Under the pieces are notes generated by a model. That model was not told where the DNA came from and ran no database searches. It saw nothing but the letters and a program-made list of their open reading frames with translations. From assembly GCA_900764415.1 (NCBI GenBank), contig CAAFOA010000134.1, positions 1 to 13,316 on the forward strand: a stretch of DNA of 13,316 nucleotides, given 5' to 3'. Below, in pieces: positions 8,519 to 13,285 of the stretch. Position 1 is the stretch's first letter, and every line of letters starts with the position of its first letter. A program made the translations under genes and the position numbers. Source of the DNA: an uncultured Collinsella sp. (GTDB lineage Bacteria > Actinomycetota > Coriobacteriia > Coriobacteriales > Coriobacteriaceae).

Positions 8519-8542
8519 TCGAGGCATCGTTTGGTGCCTCGA
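8519..8542 (+). repeat. Hairpin in the rel-MBL gap
   Basis: TCGAGGCA (8519-8526) pairs with TGCCTCGA (8535-8542), an 8-bp perfect stem with an 8-nt loop, 10-20 nt before the MBL ribosome-binding site. Only a short T run follows (cgttt), so it is a weak terminator candidate at best. A leader hairpin that tunes read-through from rel or translation of the next gene is also possible. Confidence 0.45.
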
Positions 8543-8566
8543 CGTTTATAGAAGGAGGGCGCACGC

Positions 8567-9250
8567 ATGGACGCTGCGGCTTTGGACTTAACCCCTCGGG
8601 GTACGGCTTCGATTGAGGCGCTTGTAAACGGCCCCATCCAGACCAACAGTTACGCCGTTATTTCGAGTGGCGAATGCTTGATTATCGATCCCGCTTGGGA
8701 AGGCGAAAGCCTCGTTGCGCATATCCGAGCCGAACGCCCCGATGTACAAGTGCTCGGTTCCGTCTGCACGCATGGTCATGCCGACCATGTTGGCGGTGTC
8801 GCTGGAGTTCGTGCCGCCGTTGGCGCTGACGCCCTGTACGAACTGTGCGGCAAGGACGCAGCTGTGCCGCATGCGAATATCGAGGAACAGCGAGCGATGT
8901 GGGGCATCGAGACGCCCGATCCGGGCGAGCCGACGCGGCTGCTCGCCGAGGGCGATACCATTGAACTAGGCGATATCTGCCTGCAGGTGATCGAGACACC
9001 AGGGCATACGCCGGGCGGGATCGTCTTGTTCGCCGCCACCGAGCAGGGAAGCATCGCCTTTGTTGGCGACACCCTGTTCCCGGGCAGCCACGGCCGCACC
9101 GATCTTGCCGGTGGCGACGAGGCGGCGATTCTGCGCTCGCTCTCCAAGCTCGCCCGGCTTCTCCCGCCCGATACCGTTTGCCTAACCGGGCATGGCGATT
9201 CGACCACCATGGCACGCGAGCTCATGCAGAACCCTTTCATGCAGATGTAG
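8567..9250 (+). CDS. MBL-fold metallo-hydrolase, glyoxalase II type
   Basis: A 227-aa cytoplasmic metallo-beta-lactamase-fold hydrolase. The dinuclear zinc site is complete: THGHADH (His69, His71, Asp73, His74), ETPGHTPGG (His147), FVGDTLFPGSHGRTD (Asp168) and LTGHGD (His209). The GDTLF..GRTDL pattern and length put it with the short glyoxalase II-like (YcbL/GloB) group rather than beta-lactamases or RNases. A thioester-type hydrolase is the family expectation; the substrate is not shown. Start ATG 8567 has a strong AAGGAGG (8552-8558) 8 nt upstream. The gene lies 86 nt after rel in the same direction, a linkage also seen in Firmicutes (relA-dtd-MBL). Confidence 0.88.
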   Translation: MDAAALDLTPRGTASIEALVNGPIQTNSYAVISSGECLIIDPAWEGESLVAHIRAERPDVQVLGSVCTHGHADHVGGVAGVRAAVGADALYELCGKDAAVPHANIEEQRAMWGIETPDPGEPTRLLAEGDTIELGDICLQVIETPGHTPGGIVLFAATEQGSIAFVGDTLFPGSHGRTDLAGGDEAAILRSLSKLARLLPPDTVCLTGHGDSTTMARELMQNPFMQM

Positions 9251-9284
9251 CTATATAGTCAGCTTCTAAAGCACGAGAAGCGTC

Positions 9285-9338
9285 CAAACGTCAAGCTATT
9301 TTTCCCCAACGGGTCAATTTCGTAGGGCAAACGGTCAA
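9285..9338 (+). promoter_or_regulatory. Three phased direct repeats upstream of fba (candidate operator)
   Basis: Three copies of C[A/C]AACG(G0-2)TCAA are present: CAAACGTCAA (9285-9294), CCAACGGGTCAA (9306-9317) and CAAACGGTCAA (9328-9338). Their starts are 21 and 22 bp apart, about two DNA turns. The set is flanked by a 9-bp perfect inverted repeat, CGTCCAAAC (9281-9289) and GTTTGGACG (9347-9355). A further partial CAAACG lies at 9367-9372. The position, about 60-115 bp before the fba -10 box, fits an activator or repressor site. The binding protein is unknown. Confidence 0.5.
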
Positions 9339-9376
9339 AAAAGTCTGTTTGGACGATATTCGTGAACAAACGAACG

Positions 9377-9404
9377 TTTATGCTCGGGTGCGCCGTGGTA
9401 AAAT
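9377..9404 (+). promoter_or_regulatory. Candidate fba promoter
   Basis: TAAAAT at 9399-9404 matches 5 of 6 positions of the -10 consensus. TTTATG at 9377-9382 could serve as a weak -35 with 16-nt spacing. The predicted transcription start near 9411 leaves a leader of about 35 nt containing the strong AGGAGG at 9431-9436. The -10 is convincing by position; the -35 is poor. Confidence 0.5.
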
Positions 9405-9444
9405 CACAGGCGTTATCGGAGCAACCTTACAGGAGGTTTCTTTT

Positions 9445-10311
9445 ATGCTCGTCAACGCAGCAGACATGCTCAAGAAGGCCGAGGCCGGCAAGTACGCTCT
9501 CGGTGCCTTCAACACCAACAACCTCGAGTGGACCCTGGCTATTCTCCAGGCCGCCGAGGAGGCCAAGTCTCCGCTGATCCTTCAGTGCACCGCTGGTGCC
9601 GCTAAGTGGATGGGCGGTTTCAAGGTCTGCGCCGACATGGTCAAGGCTGCCGTCGAGGCCACGGGCGTTACCGTTCCCGTCGCCCTTCACCTCGATCACG
9701 GTTCTTACGAGGACTGCTTCAAGTGCATCGAGGCCGGCTTCACGTCCATCATGTATGACGGCTCTCACGAGGAGACCTTCCAGCTTAACCTCGACCGCAC
9801 CAAGGAGCTCGTTGAGCTTGCCCACTCCAAGGGCATGTCCATTGAGGCCGAGGTCGGCGGCATCGGCGGCACCGAGGACGGCGTGACCTCCAACGGAGAG
9901 CTCGCTGACCCCGCTGAGTGCAAGCAGATTGCTGACCTGGGCGTCGACTTCCTCGCCTGCGGCATCGGCAACATCCACGGCGTGTATCCCGCCGACTGGG
10001 CTGGCCTTTCCTTCGAGCGTCTGGGCGAGATTAAGGCTCAGACCGGCGACCTGCCCCTCGTTCTGCACGGTGGCACCGGCATCCCCGAGGATCAGATCAA
10101 GAAGGCCATCTCCCTGGGCATCTCCAAGATCAATGTCAACACCGACCTGCAGCTCGTCTTCGCCAAGGGCGTCCGCGAGTACATCGAGGCTGGCAAGGAT
10201 CAGCAGGGCAAGGGCTTTGACCCCCGCAAGCTCCTCAAGCCTGGTCGCGACAACATCGTTGCCCGCACCAAGGAGCTCATGGAGGAGTTTGGCTCCGTCA
10301 ACAAGGCGTAA
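9445..10311 (+). CDS. fba: Class II fructose-1,6-bisphosphate aldolase
   Basis: A 288-aa zinc-dependent aldolase that cleaves fructose-1,6-bisphosphate to DHAP and glyceraldehyde-3-phosphate in glycolysis, or runs the reverse in gluconeogenesis. Seen: HLDHGSYED (82-90) with the catalytic Asp84 and zinc ligand His85; EAEVGGIGGTEDG (134-146); zinc ligand His178 in NIHGVYP; VLHGGTGI (206-213) with zinc ligand His208; and the phosphate-binding KINVNTD (228-234). Length fits the roughly 285-aa class IIB enzymes. The frame stays open to 9349, but the start is ATG 9445, with a perfect AGGAGG 8 nt upstream and the family N-terminus MLVNAADMLKKA. Codon use is strongly biased to C-ending and AAG/GAG codons, unlike its neighbours, as expected for a highly expressed gene. 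Confidence 0.96.
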   Translation: MLVNAADMLKKAEAGKYALGAFNTNNLEWTLAILQAAEEAKSPLILQCTAGAAKWMGGFKVCADMVKAAVEATGVTVPVALHLDHGSYEDCFKCIEAGFTSIMYDGSHEETFQLNLDRTKELVELAHSKGMSIEAEVGGIGGTEDGVTSNGELADPAECKQIADLGVDFLACGIGNIHGVYPADWAGLSFERLGEIKAQTGDLPLVLHGGTGIPEDQIKKAISLGISKINVNTDLQLVFAKGVREYIEAGKDQQGKGFDPRKLLKPGRDNIVARTKELMEEFGSVNKA

Positions 10312-10332
10312 GTAGCGGTTTAACTTCCCGCC

Positions 10333-10425
10333 GGAGGCCCCGTTCACCCTACGCTTTTCCCTTGCGCTCACCTGGCTTTGCCAGAAGTCGCGCAATGGGA
10401 AAAGCTCCGGGGAAACGGGGCCTCC
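10333..10425. repeat. 93-nt multi-segment palindrome after fba
   Basis: The arms pair in nested blocks: GGAGGCCCCGTT (10333-10344) with AACGGGGCCTCC (10414-10425), 12 bp; then GCTTTTCCC (10353-10361) with GGGAAAAGC (10397-10405), 9 bp; TTGCGC with GCGCAA, 6 bp after a 1-nt bulge; and an apical CTGGC-TTT-GCCAG, 5 bp. The first internal loop (8 by 8 nt) could add CCC/GGG. In all about 32-35 bp pair. It starts 21 nt after the fba stop and is followed by TTTGTT. It could be a large bidirectional terminator or 3'-end stabiliser, or a dispersed palindromic repeat. No ORF of interest lies in it. Confidence 0.75.
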
Positions 10426-10490
10426 TTTGTTAACTCGCTACAGGGTTACGAGTCTGAATTCATTTTTAATAGGTACCGTTTATCGGCGTT

Positions 10491-10520
10491 GAGGGCTCCT
10501 TTGTTGGGGCTTTCTTTTTT
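10491..10520 (+). terminator. Rho-independent terminator
   Basis: GAGGGCTCC (10491-10499) pairs with GGGGCTTTC (10506-10514), 9 bp including G-U pairs, with loop TTTGTT. A run of six T (10515-10520) follows. It separates fba from the transglutaminase gene, whose -10 box lies 8 nt downstream. Confidence 0.75.
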
Positions 10521-10533
10521 ATCTCGGTACAAT
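10504..10533 (+). promoter_or_regulatory. Candidate promoter for the transglutaminase-like gene
   Basis: TACAAT at 10528-10533 matches 5 of 6 of the -10 consensus. TTGGGG (10504-10509, 18-nt spacing) is a weak -35 that overlaps the terminator stem. The transcript would start near 10540, giving a short leader before ATG 10567. Confidence 0.5.
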
Positions 10534-10566
10534 GGGGGTTGTCTATCGTTCGACGCGGGAGTGGTT

Positions 10567-12000
10567 ATGGCTGTTGTTGATGTTTTACCTGCTGATGGGA
10601 AGGTTATTGACGAGGGTCCTGTTGGTTGCTCTGTTGATGTTTGTTGTGATGATTTTCGTCATCTCGATATTGGTCTGCCGCCCGAGATTCTTCGTCTTAA
10701 GGATGCCGGGTATTTGACGCAGGCTGTTGCTGCCTGCGATCGCCTTTTGGAGCAGAACCCTGAGCCTTCGCTGGCGGCTTGTGTCCGTGCCGAGCGGTAT
10801 CGCATGCTCGAGACGCCGCTTCATTTTTCGGTGTCGCGTGATCGGGCCATTGCGATGATTCGCGAGGAGTGGCCAGAGTTTACCGAAGAGCAGTTTGATG
10901 ACCTGATTAATCGTAAGCGTATCGATTGGCGCTTTATCGATGGCGAGCTGTTCGTACTCGACAACTTCCTCGACTCGCTTCGCGTGTACCCTAAGGAGGT
11001 TCCGGGCCTGCGTCCCGATTCTACGGACGGCATCGCGCTGCGTAACCAGATGCTCAGGGAGATGGAGTCGCAAAACGGGTTGACGCGCGTCATCACGCTC
11101 AAGGCATCCGTGTCTGTCCCCGGGGCTCTGGAGGGAGAGGCCGTTCGCGCGTGGCTACCCGTTGCCGCCGCCTGTCGTCAACAGTCTCATATCGAGGTTC
11201 TCGATATGACGTCGGAGGGGAATGTTGCCTCTGAAAACGTTTCGGCTCGCACTGCCTCTTGGACATCTTCGACTGCACATTCATTCTCGGTAACCTATCG
11301 CTATCACATTGATGCCGCCTTTTGCGATATCTATGGTGGCGCGCTCCCATCGCATCCCTGTATGGACGCGCCCCTGCCCGAGGACACCTCCGAGGACCGT
11401 CCGCACATTGCGTTTACGCCGTACCTGCGACAGGTGACGGAGCGTGTTGTTGACGGGCTCGAGGATCCGCTCGATTGCGCTCGTGCTATCTATGATTACC
11501 TGACACAGCATATCGACTATCGCTACCAGCCACCGTACCTGCTTTTGGGATCTATTGCCGATGACTGTGCACACTCGCTCCGCGGCGATTGCGGTGTTAT
11601 GGCGCTCACGTTTATCACCATGTGTCGCATTGCCGGTGTGCCCGCCCGTTGGCAGAGTGGACTGTATGTTGCGCCTGATTCGGTGGGACCGCACGACTGG
11701 GCGGAGTTCTATACGCCGCAGACCGGTTGGCTCAACGCCGACGTGTCATTTGGATCTTCTGCTCGCAGGATGGGGGAGGAGTGGCGCCGCCGTCACTACT
11801 TTGGCAATCTCGACCCGTGGCGCATGGTGGCCAACAATCGATTCCAGGCCGAGTTTGTGCCTGCTTTCGATGGCATGCGCGAGGATCCCTATGACAACCA
11901 GATGGGCGAAGTCTCGGTTAACGGACGCGGATGCCGTCGGCGCGAGATGCTCCGCACGGTCGAACTCATTGAAATGCTCGAAGTTCCATTTTCGGACTAA
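10567..12000 (+). CDS. Transglutaminase-like (cysteine protease fold) protein
   Basis: A 477-aa protein without signal peptide or membrane segment, so probably cytoplasmic. The transglutaminase-like core lies at about residues 295-400, with an intact Cys-His-Asp triad: RGDCGVMA (Cys342), PHDWAEFY (His376) and WLNADVSFG (Asp392). The N-terminal 150 residues look helical and are unfamiliar, with a mid-region beta-rich segment (KASVSVPG..VRAWLPV) that often precedes this fold. Bacterial members may act as proteases, amidases or cross-linkers; the role is unknown. The frame is open from 10378, but that part runs through the palindrome and terminator. ATG 10567, with GGGAG 5 nt upstream and after the promoter, is the credible start. 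The first roughly 40 codons are notably T-ending (GTT, GAT, GCT), unlike neighbouring genes. Confidence 0.8.
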   Translation: MAVVDVLPADGKVIDEGPVGCSVDVCCDDFRHLDIGLPPEILRLKDAGYLTQAVAACDRLLEQNPEPSLAACVRAERYRMLETPLHFSVSRDRAIAMIREEWPEFTEEQFDDLINRKRIDWRFIDGELFVLDNFLDSLRVYPKEVPGLRPDSTDGIALRNQMLREMESQNGLTRVITLKASVSVPGALEGEAVRAWLPVAAACRQQSHIEVLDMTSEGNVASENVSARTASWTSSTAHSFSVTYRYHIDAAFCDIYGGALPSHPCMDAPLPEDTSEDRPHIAFTPYLRQVTERVVDGLEDPLDCARAIYDYLTQHIDYRYQPPYLLLGSIADDCAHSLRGDCGVMALTFITMCRIAGVPARWQSGLYVAPDSVGPHDWAEFYTPQTGWLNADVSFGSSARRMGEEWRRRHYFGNLDPWRMVANNRFQAEFVPAFDGMREDPYDNQMGEVSVNGRGCRRREMLRTVELIEMLEVPFSD

Positions 12001-12012
12001 TCAACAGAAAGC

Positions 12013-12023
12013 TGTGATAAACT
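12013..12023 (+). promoter_or_regulatory. Possible tRNA-Leu -10 region
   Basis: TGTGATAAACT contains a TAAACT hexamer (12018-12023, 4 of 6 to consensus) preceded by a TG-containing extension, 17 nt before the mature tRNA 5' end. No convincing -35 is seen; that region overlaps the end of the transglutaminase gene. Confidence 0.3.
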
Positions 12024-12039
12024 AACTCACGCATTACGT

Positions 12040-12126
12040 GCCCGAGTGGCGGAATTGGCAGACGCAGTGGACTCAAAATCCACCGTTGGCAACAACGTGC
12101 GAGTTCGAGTCTCGCCTCGGGCACCA
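12040..12126 (+). tRNA. tRNA-Leu (anticodon CAA)
   Basis: An 87-nt class II tRNA. Acceptor GCCCGAG (12040-12046) pairs with CTCGGGC (12116-12122). Anticodon stem GTGGA/TCCAC encloses loop CTCAAAA, with anticodon CAA at 12074-12076, reading UUG. The long variable arm is CGTTG-GCAA-CAACG (12084-12097). T-arm is GCGAG-TTCGAGT-CTCGC (12099-12115). Discriminator A and an encoded CCA (12124-12126) end it. A terminator follows 20 nt downstream. Its 3' 23 nt are duplicated at 12288-12310. Confidence 0.98.
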
Positions 12127-12172
12127 TACATGCAAGCGAGCGTTCAAGGGGGTCGAGGCCCCCTTTTTCGTG
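12104..12172 (+). repeat. 69-bp direct repeat, copy 1 (tRNA-Leu 3' end plus terminator)
   Basis: Identical over 69 bp to 12288-12356. It begins at the first base of the tRNA T-loop (TTCGAGT), covers the rest of the tRNA with CCA, the 19-nt gap, the terminator, and ends at TTTTTCGTG. The start at the T-loop and the tRNA 3'-end content are what an integrase attachment site looks like. Confidence 0.9.
12146..12168 (+). terminator. tRNA-Leu terminator
   Basis: AAGGGGG (12146-12152) pairs with CCCCCTT (12159-12165) around loop TCGAGG, with a T run at 12164-12168. A standard rho-independent terminator 20 nt after the tRNA. Confidence 0.85.
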
Positions 12173-12287
12173 CCGAACTCGCGTGAGCGCGCGGAGCGTT
12201 AAGCAAACAGGCCTGCGGCCTGTTTGTAGCGGAGCGTGGCGAGGGCGCCGTGCGCCCGAAGCCCGGGGCTTCGCGAAGCGAAGACCC
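12173..12287. other. 115-bp spacer between the repeats, three short-loop hairpins
   Basis: The spacer holds three successive hairpins, each with a 3-nt loop: CAAACAGGCC-TGC-GGCCTGTTTG (10 bp, 12204-12226), GGGCGC-CGT-GCGCCC (6 bp, 12243-12257) and GAAGCC-CGG-GGCTTC (6 bp, 12258-12272), then the palindrome CTTCGCGAAG (12269-12278). The first hairpin is flanked by a 9-bp direct repeat, GCGGAGCGT (12191-12199 and 12229-12237). Next to copy 1, CGAACTCGC (12174-12182) is the exact reverse complement of the tRNA T-arm segment 12099-12107. No credible ORF or integrase is present. Confidence 0.7.
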
Positions 12288-12356
12288 TTCGAGTCTCGCC
12301 TCGGGCACCATACATGCAAGCGAGCGTTCAAGGGGGTCGAGGCCCCCTTTTTCGTG
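12288..12356 (+). repeat. 69-bp direct repeat, copy 2
   Basis: A perfect copy of 12104-12172, offset by 184 bp. It lacks the rest of the tRNA: the base before TTCGAGT is C (12287), not the T-stem G, so no second tRNA can form. The copy brings a second identical terminator to the upstream side of infC. Confidence 0.9.
12330..12352 (+). terminator. Duplicated terminator upstream of infC
   Basis: Identical to the tRNA terminator at 12146-12168. It would insulate the infC operon from upstream transcription, so the infC promoter must lie after 12352. Confidence 0.8.
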
Positions 12357-12385
12357 TACGTAATGTGATAGCGCGCTGTACGTGT

Positions 12386-12391
12386 TATTAT
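12386..12391 (+). promoter_or_regulatory. Possible -10 box for the infC operon
   Basis: TATTAT at 12386-12391 matches 5 of 6 of the -10 consensus and lies between the duplicated terminator and the structured leader. No good -35 is present. The call rests mainly on position. Confidence 0.3.
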
Positions 12392-12422
12392 TCGCAAGGC
12401 GTTGTTCCCGCAATGCCCTAAA

Positions 12423-12496
12423 GAGGAAGCCGAGGGTTCCCACCTTTTGGCGCCAATGAGCAGCTGACTGGTCATACAACCTAGATTCCCTTCCTC
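12423..12496 (+). promoter_or_regulatory. Structured 5' leader of the infC operon
   Basis: GAGGAAG (12423-12429) and CTTCCTC (12490-12496) can close a 7-bp stem around about 60 nt that includes the palindrome TTGGCGCCAA (12437-12446) and TGAC-TG-GTCA. It lies between the likely promoter and the terminator at 12520-12554. In Firmicutes the infC-rpmI-rplT leader senses ribosomal protein L20. I infer a similar role and cannot match a known RNA family from memory. Confidence 0.4.
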
Positions 12497-12519
12497 ATAC
12501 CGAGGATGTCTATGTGTAC

Positions 12520-12554
12520 GACCTGGTTGCTGAAAAGCGCCGGGTTATTTTTTT
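12520..12554 (+). terminator. Terminator (attenuator) directly before infC
   Basis: GACCTGG (12520-12526) pairs with CCGGGTT (12540-12546), and TGC (12528-12530) with GCG (12537-12539) after one bulged T, capped by TGAAAA. Two terminal or internal pairs are G-U. Seven T follow at 12548-12554. It ends 6 nt before the infC Shine-Dalgarno, so it fits a conditional terminator within the infC transcript rather than the end of another gene. Confidence 0.65.
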
Positions 12555-12573
12555 ATGAATGGAGGTAGGGAAA

Positions 12574-13128
12574 ATAGCTAAGTCTGATGACACCCGCATC
12601 AACGACGAGATCACCGCATCTTCGTGCCGTTTGATTGGCGTCGATGGCTCTCAGCTCGGCCTGTTCGCCATCCGCGATGCCCAGCGCGTCGCCGACGATC
12701 AGGGTCTCGACCTGGTCGAGATCGCTCCCAACGCGGAGCCGCCGGTCTGCAAGGTCATGGACTACGGTAAGTTCAAGTACCAGCAGGCCATGAAGGCCAA
12801 GGCCGCTCGTAAGAACCAGTCTAAGGTCGAGGTCAAGGAAATGAAGTTCCGACCCAAGATCGACGTTGGCGATTACGAGACCAAGAAGGGCCACGTTCTG
12901 CGTTTCCTCAAGAAGGGCGCACGCGTTAAGATCACCATCATGTTCCGCGGCCGTGAGATGGCTCACCCGGAGCAGGGTCTTAACGTTCTCGAGCGTCTCG
13001 CCGAGGATCTCAAGCCTTACGCTACGGTCGAGTCCAAGCCTAAGATGGAAGGCCGTAACATGCTTATGCTGCTCGCCCCGATTAAGGGCGCCTTCGATGA
13101 GGATAAAGCGGCAAGCGATACCAAGTAA
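12574..13128 (+). CDS. infC: Translation initiation factor IF-3, probable AUA start
   Basis: A 184-aa IF-3 that binds the 30S subunit and checks start-codon and initiator-tRNA pairing. Both domains are visible: the N-terminal part with RINDEI, VRL-like CRLIG and the signature APNAEPPVCKVMDYGKFKY (51-69), the basic linker KAKAARKNQSK, and the C-terminal domain with FLKKGARVKITIMFRGREM (111-129) and ESKPKMEGR (153-161). The frame opens with ATG 12559, but that ATG overlaps the only Shine-Dalgarno, GGAGGT (12561-12566), and has none of its own. ATA at 12574, 7 nt after GGAGGT, gives the peptide IAKSDDTRINDEI with the first residue read as Met. Non-AUG infC starts (AUU, AUA, AUC) are known and underlie IF-3 autocontrol. 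rpmI follows after 32 nt. Confidence 0.9.
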   Translation: MAKSDDTRINDEITASSCRLIGVDGSQLGLFAIRDAQRVADDQGLDLVEIAPNAEPPVCKVMDYGKFKYQQAMKAKAARKNQSKVEVKEMKFRPKIDVGDYETKKGHVLRFLKKGARVKITIMFRGREMAHPEQGLNVLERLAEDLKPYATVESKPKMEGRNMLMLLAPIKGAFDEDKAASDTK

Positions 13129-13160
13129 CTAGTGTTCTGTAACCGATTAAGGAGTATTTC

Positions 13161-13285
13161 ATGCCTAAGATGAAGTCCCACAGCGGCACCAAGAAGCGTT
13201 TCCGCAAGACTGGTACCGGCAAGCTTATGCGCGCCAAGGCTTTCAAGAGCCACATCCTGAGCAAGAAGTCCACCAAGCGTAAGCG
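13161..13285 (+). CDS. rpmI: Ribosomal protein bL35, 3' end missing at contig edge
   Basis: The N-terminal 41 residues of bL35, a small basic protein of the 50S subunit: [14 protein letters not shown], then [11 protein letters not shown] and [12 protein letters not shown], all typical of the family. ATG 13161 has AAGGAG (13149-13154) 6 nt upstream. The full protein is usually about 64 residues; here the reading frame runs into adapter sequence at 13286 (one base is shared), so the truncation is a library artefact. rplT is expected next in the complete genome, as in the conserved infC-rpmI-rplT operon. Confidence 0.95.

Noticed and set aside
9262..9281. GCTTCT/AGAAGC hairpin after the MBL gene as its terminator
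   Set aside because: The stem is only 6 bp with an 8-nt loop and no T run follows, so termination there is not supported.
9427..10395. A 322-codon - strand frame opposite fba
   Set aside because: Antisense shadow of a strongly codon-biased gene; fba is unambiguous.
10378..10566. Extended N-terminus of the transglutaminase-like protein
   Set aside because: The frame is open but crosses the palindrome, the terminator and the candidate promoter. ATG 10567 has the ribosome-binding site.
12173..12287. CRISPR-like or integron attC-like array
   Set aside because: There are only two direct repeats and they are tRNA-derived; the three hairpins differ in sequence and there are no cas or integrase genes nearby.
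12288..12310. A second tRNA-Leu
   Set aside because: Only the 3' 23 nt are present; acceptor 5' strand, D-arm, anticodon arm and variable arm are absent. It is an attachment-site-like copy.
11966..12479. - strand frames of 169 and 111 codons across tRNA-Leu and the repeats
   Set aside because: They translate the tRNA and its duplicated 3' end in antisense (giving repeated segments such as VPEARLEL), a well-known source of spurious protein calls next to tRNA genes.
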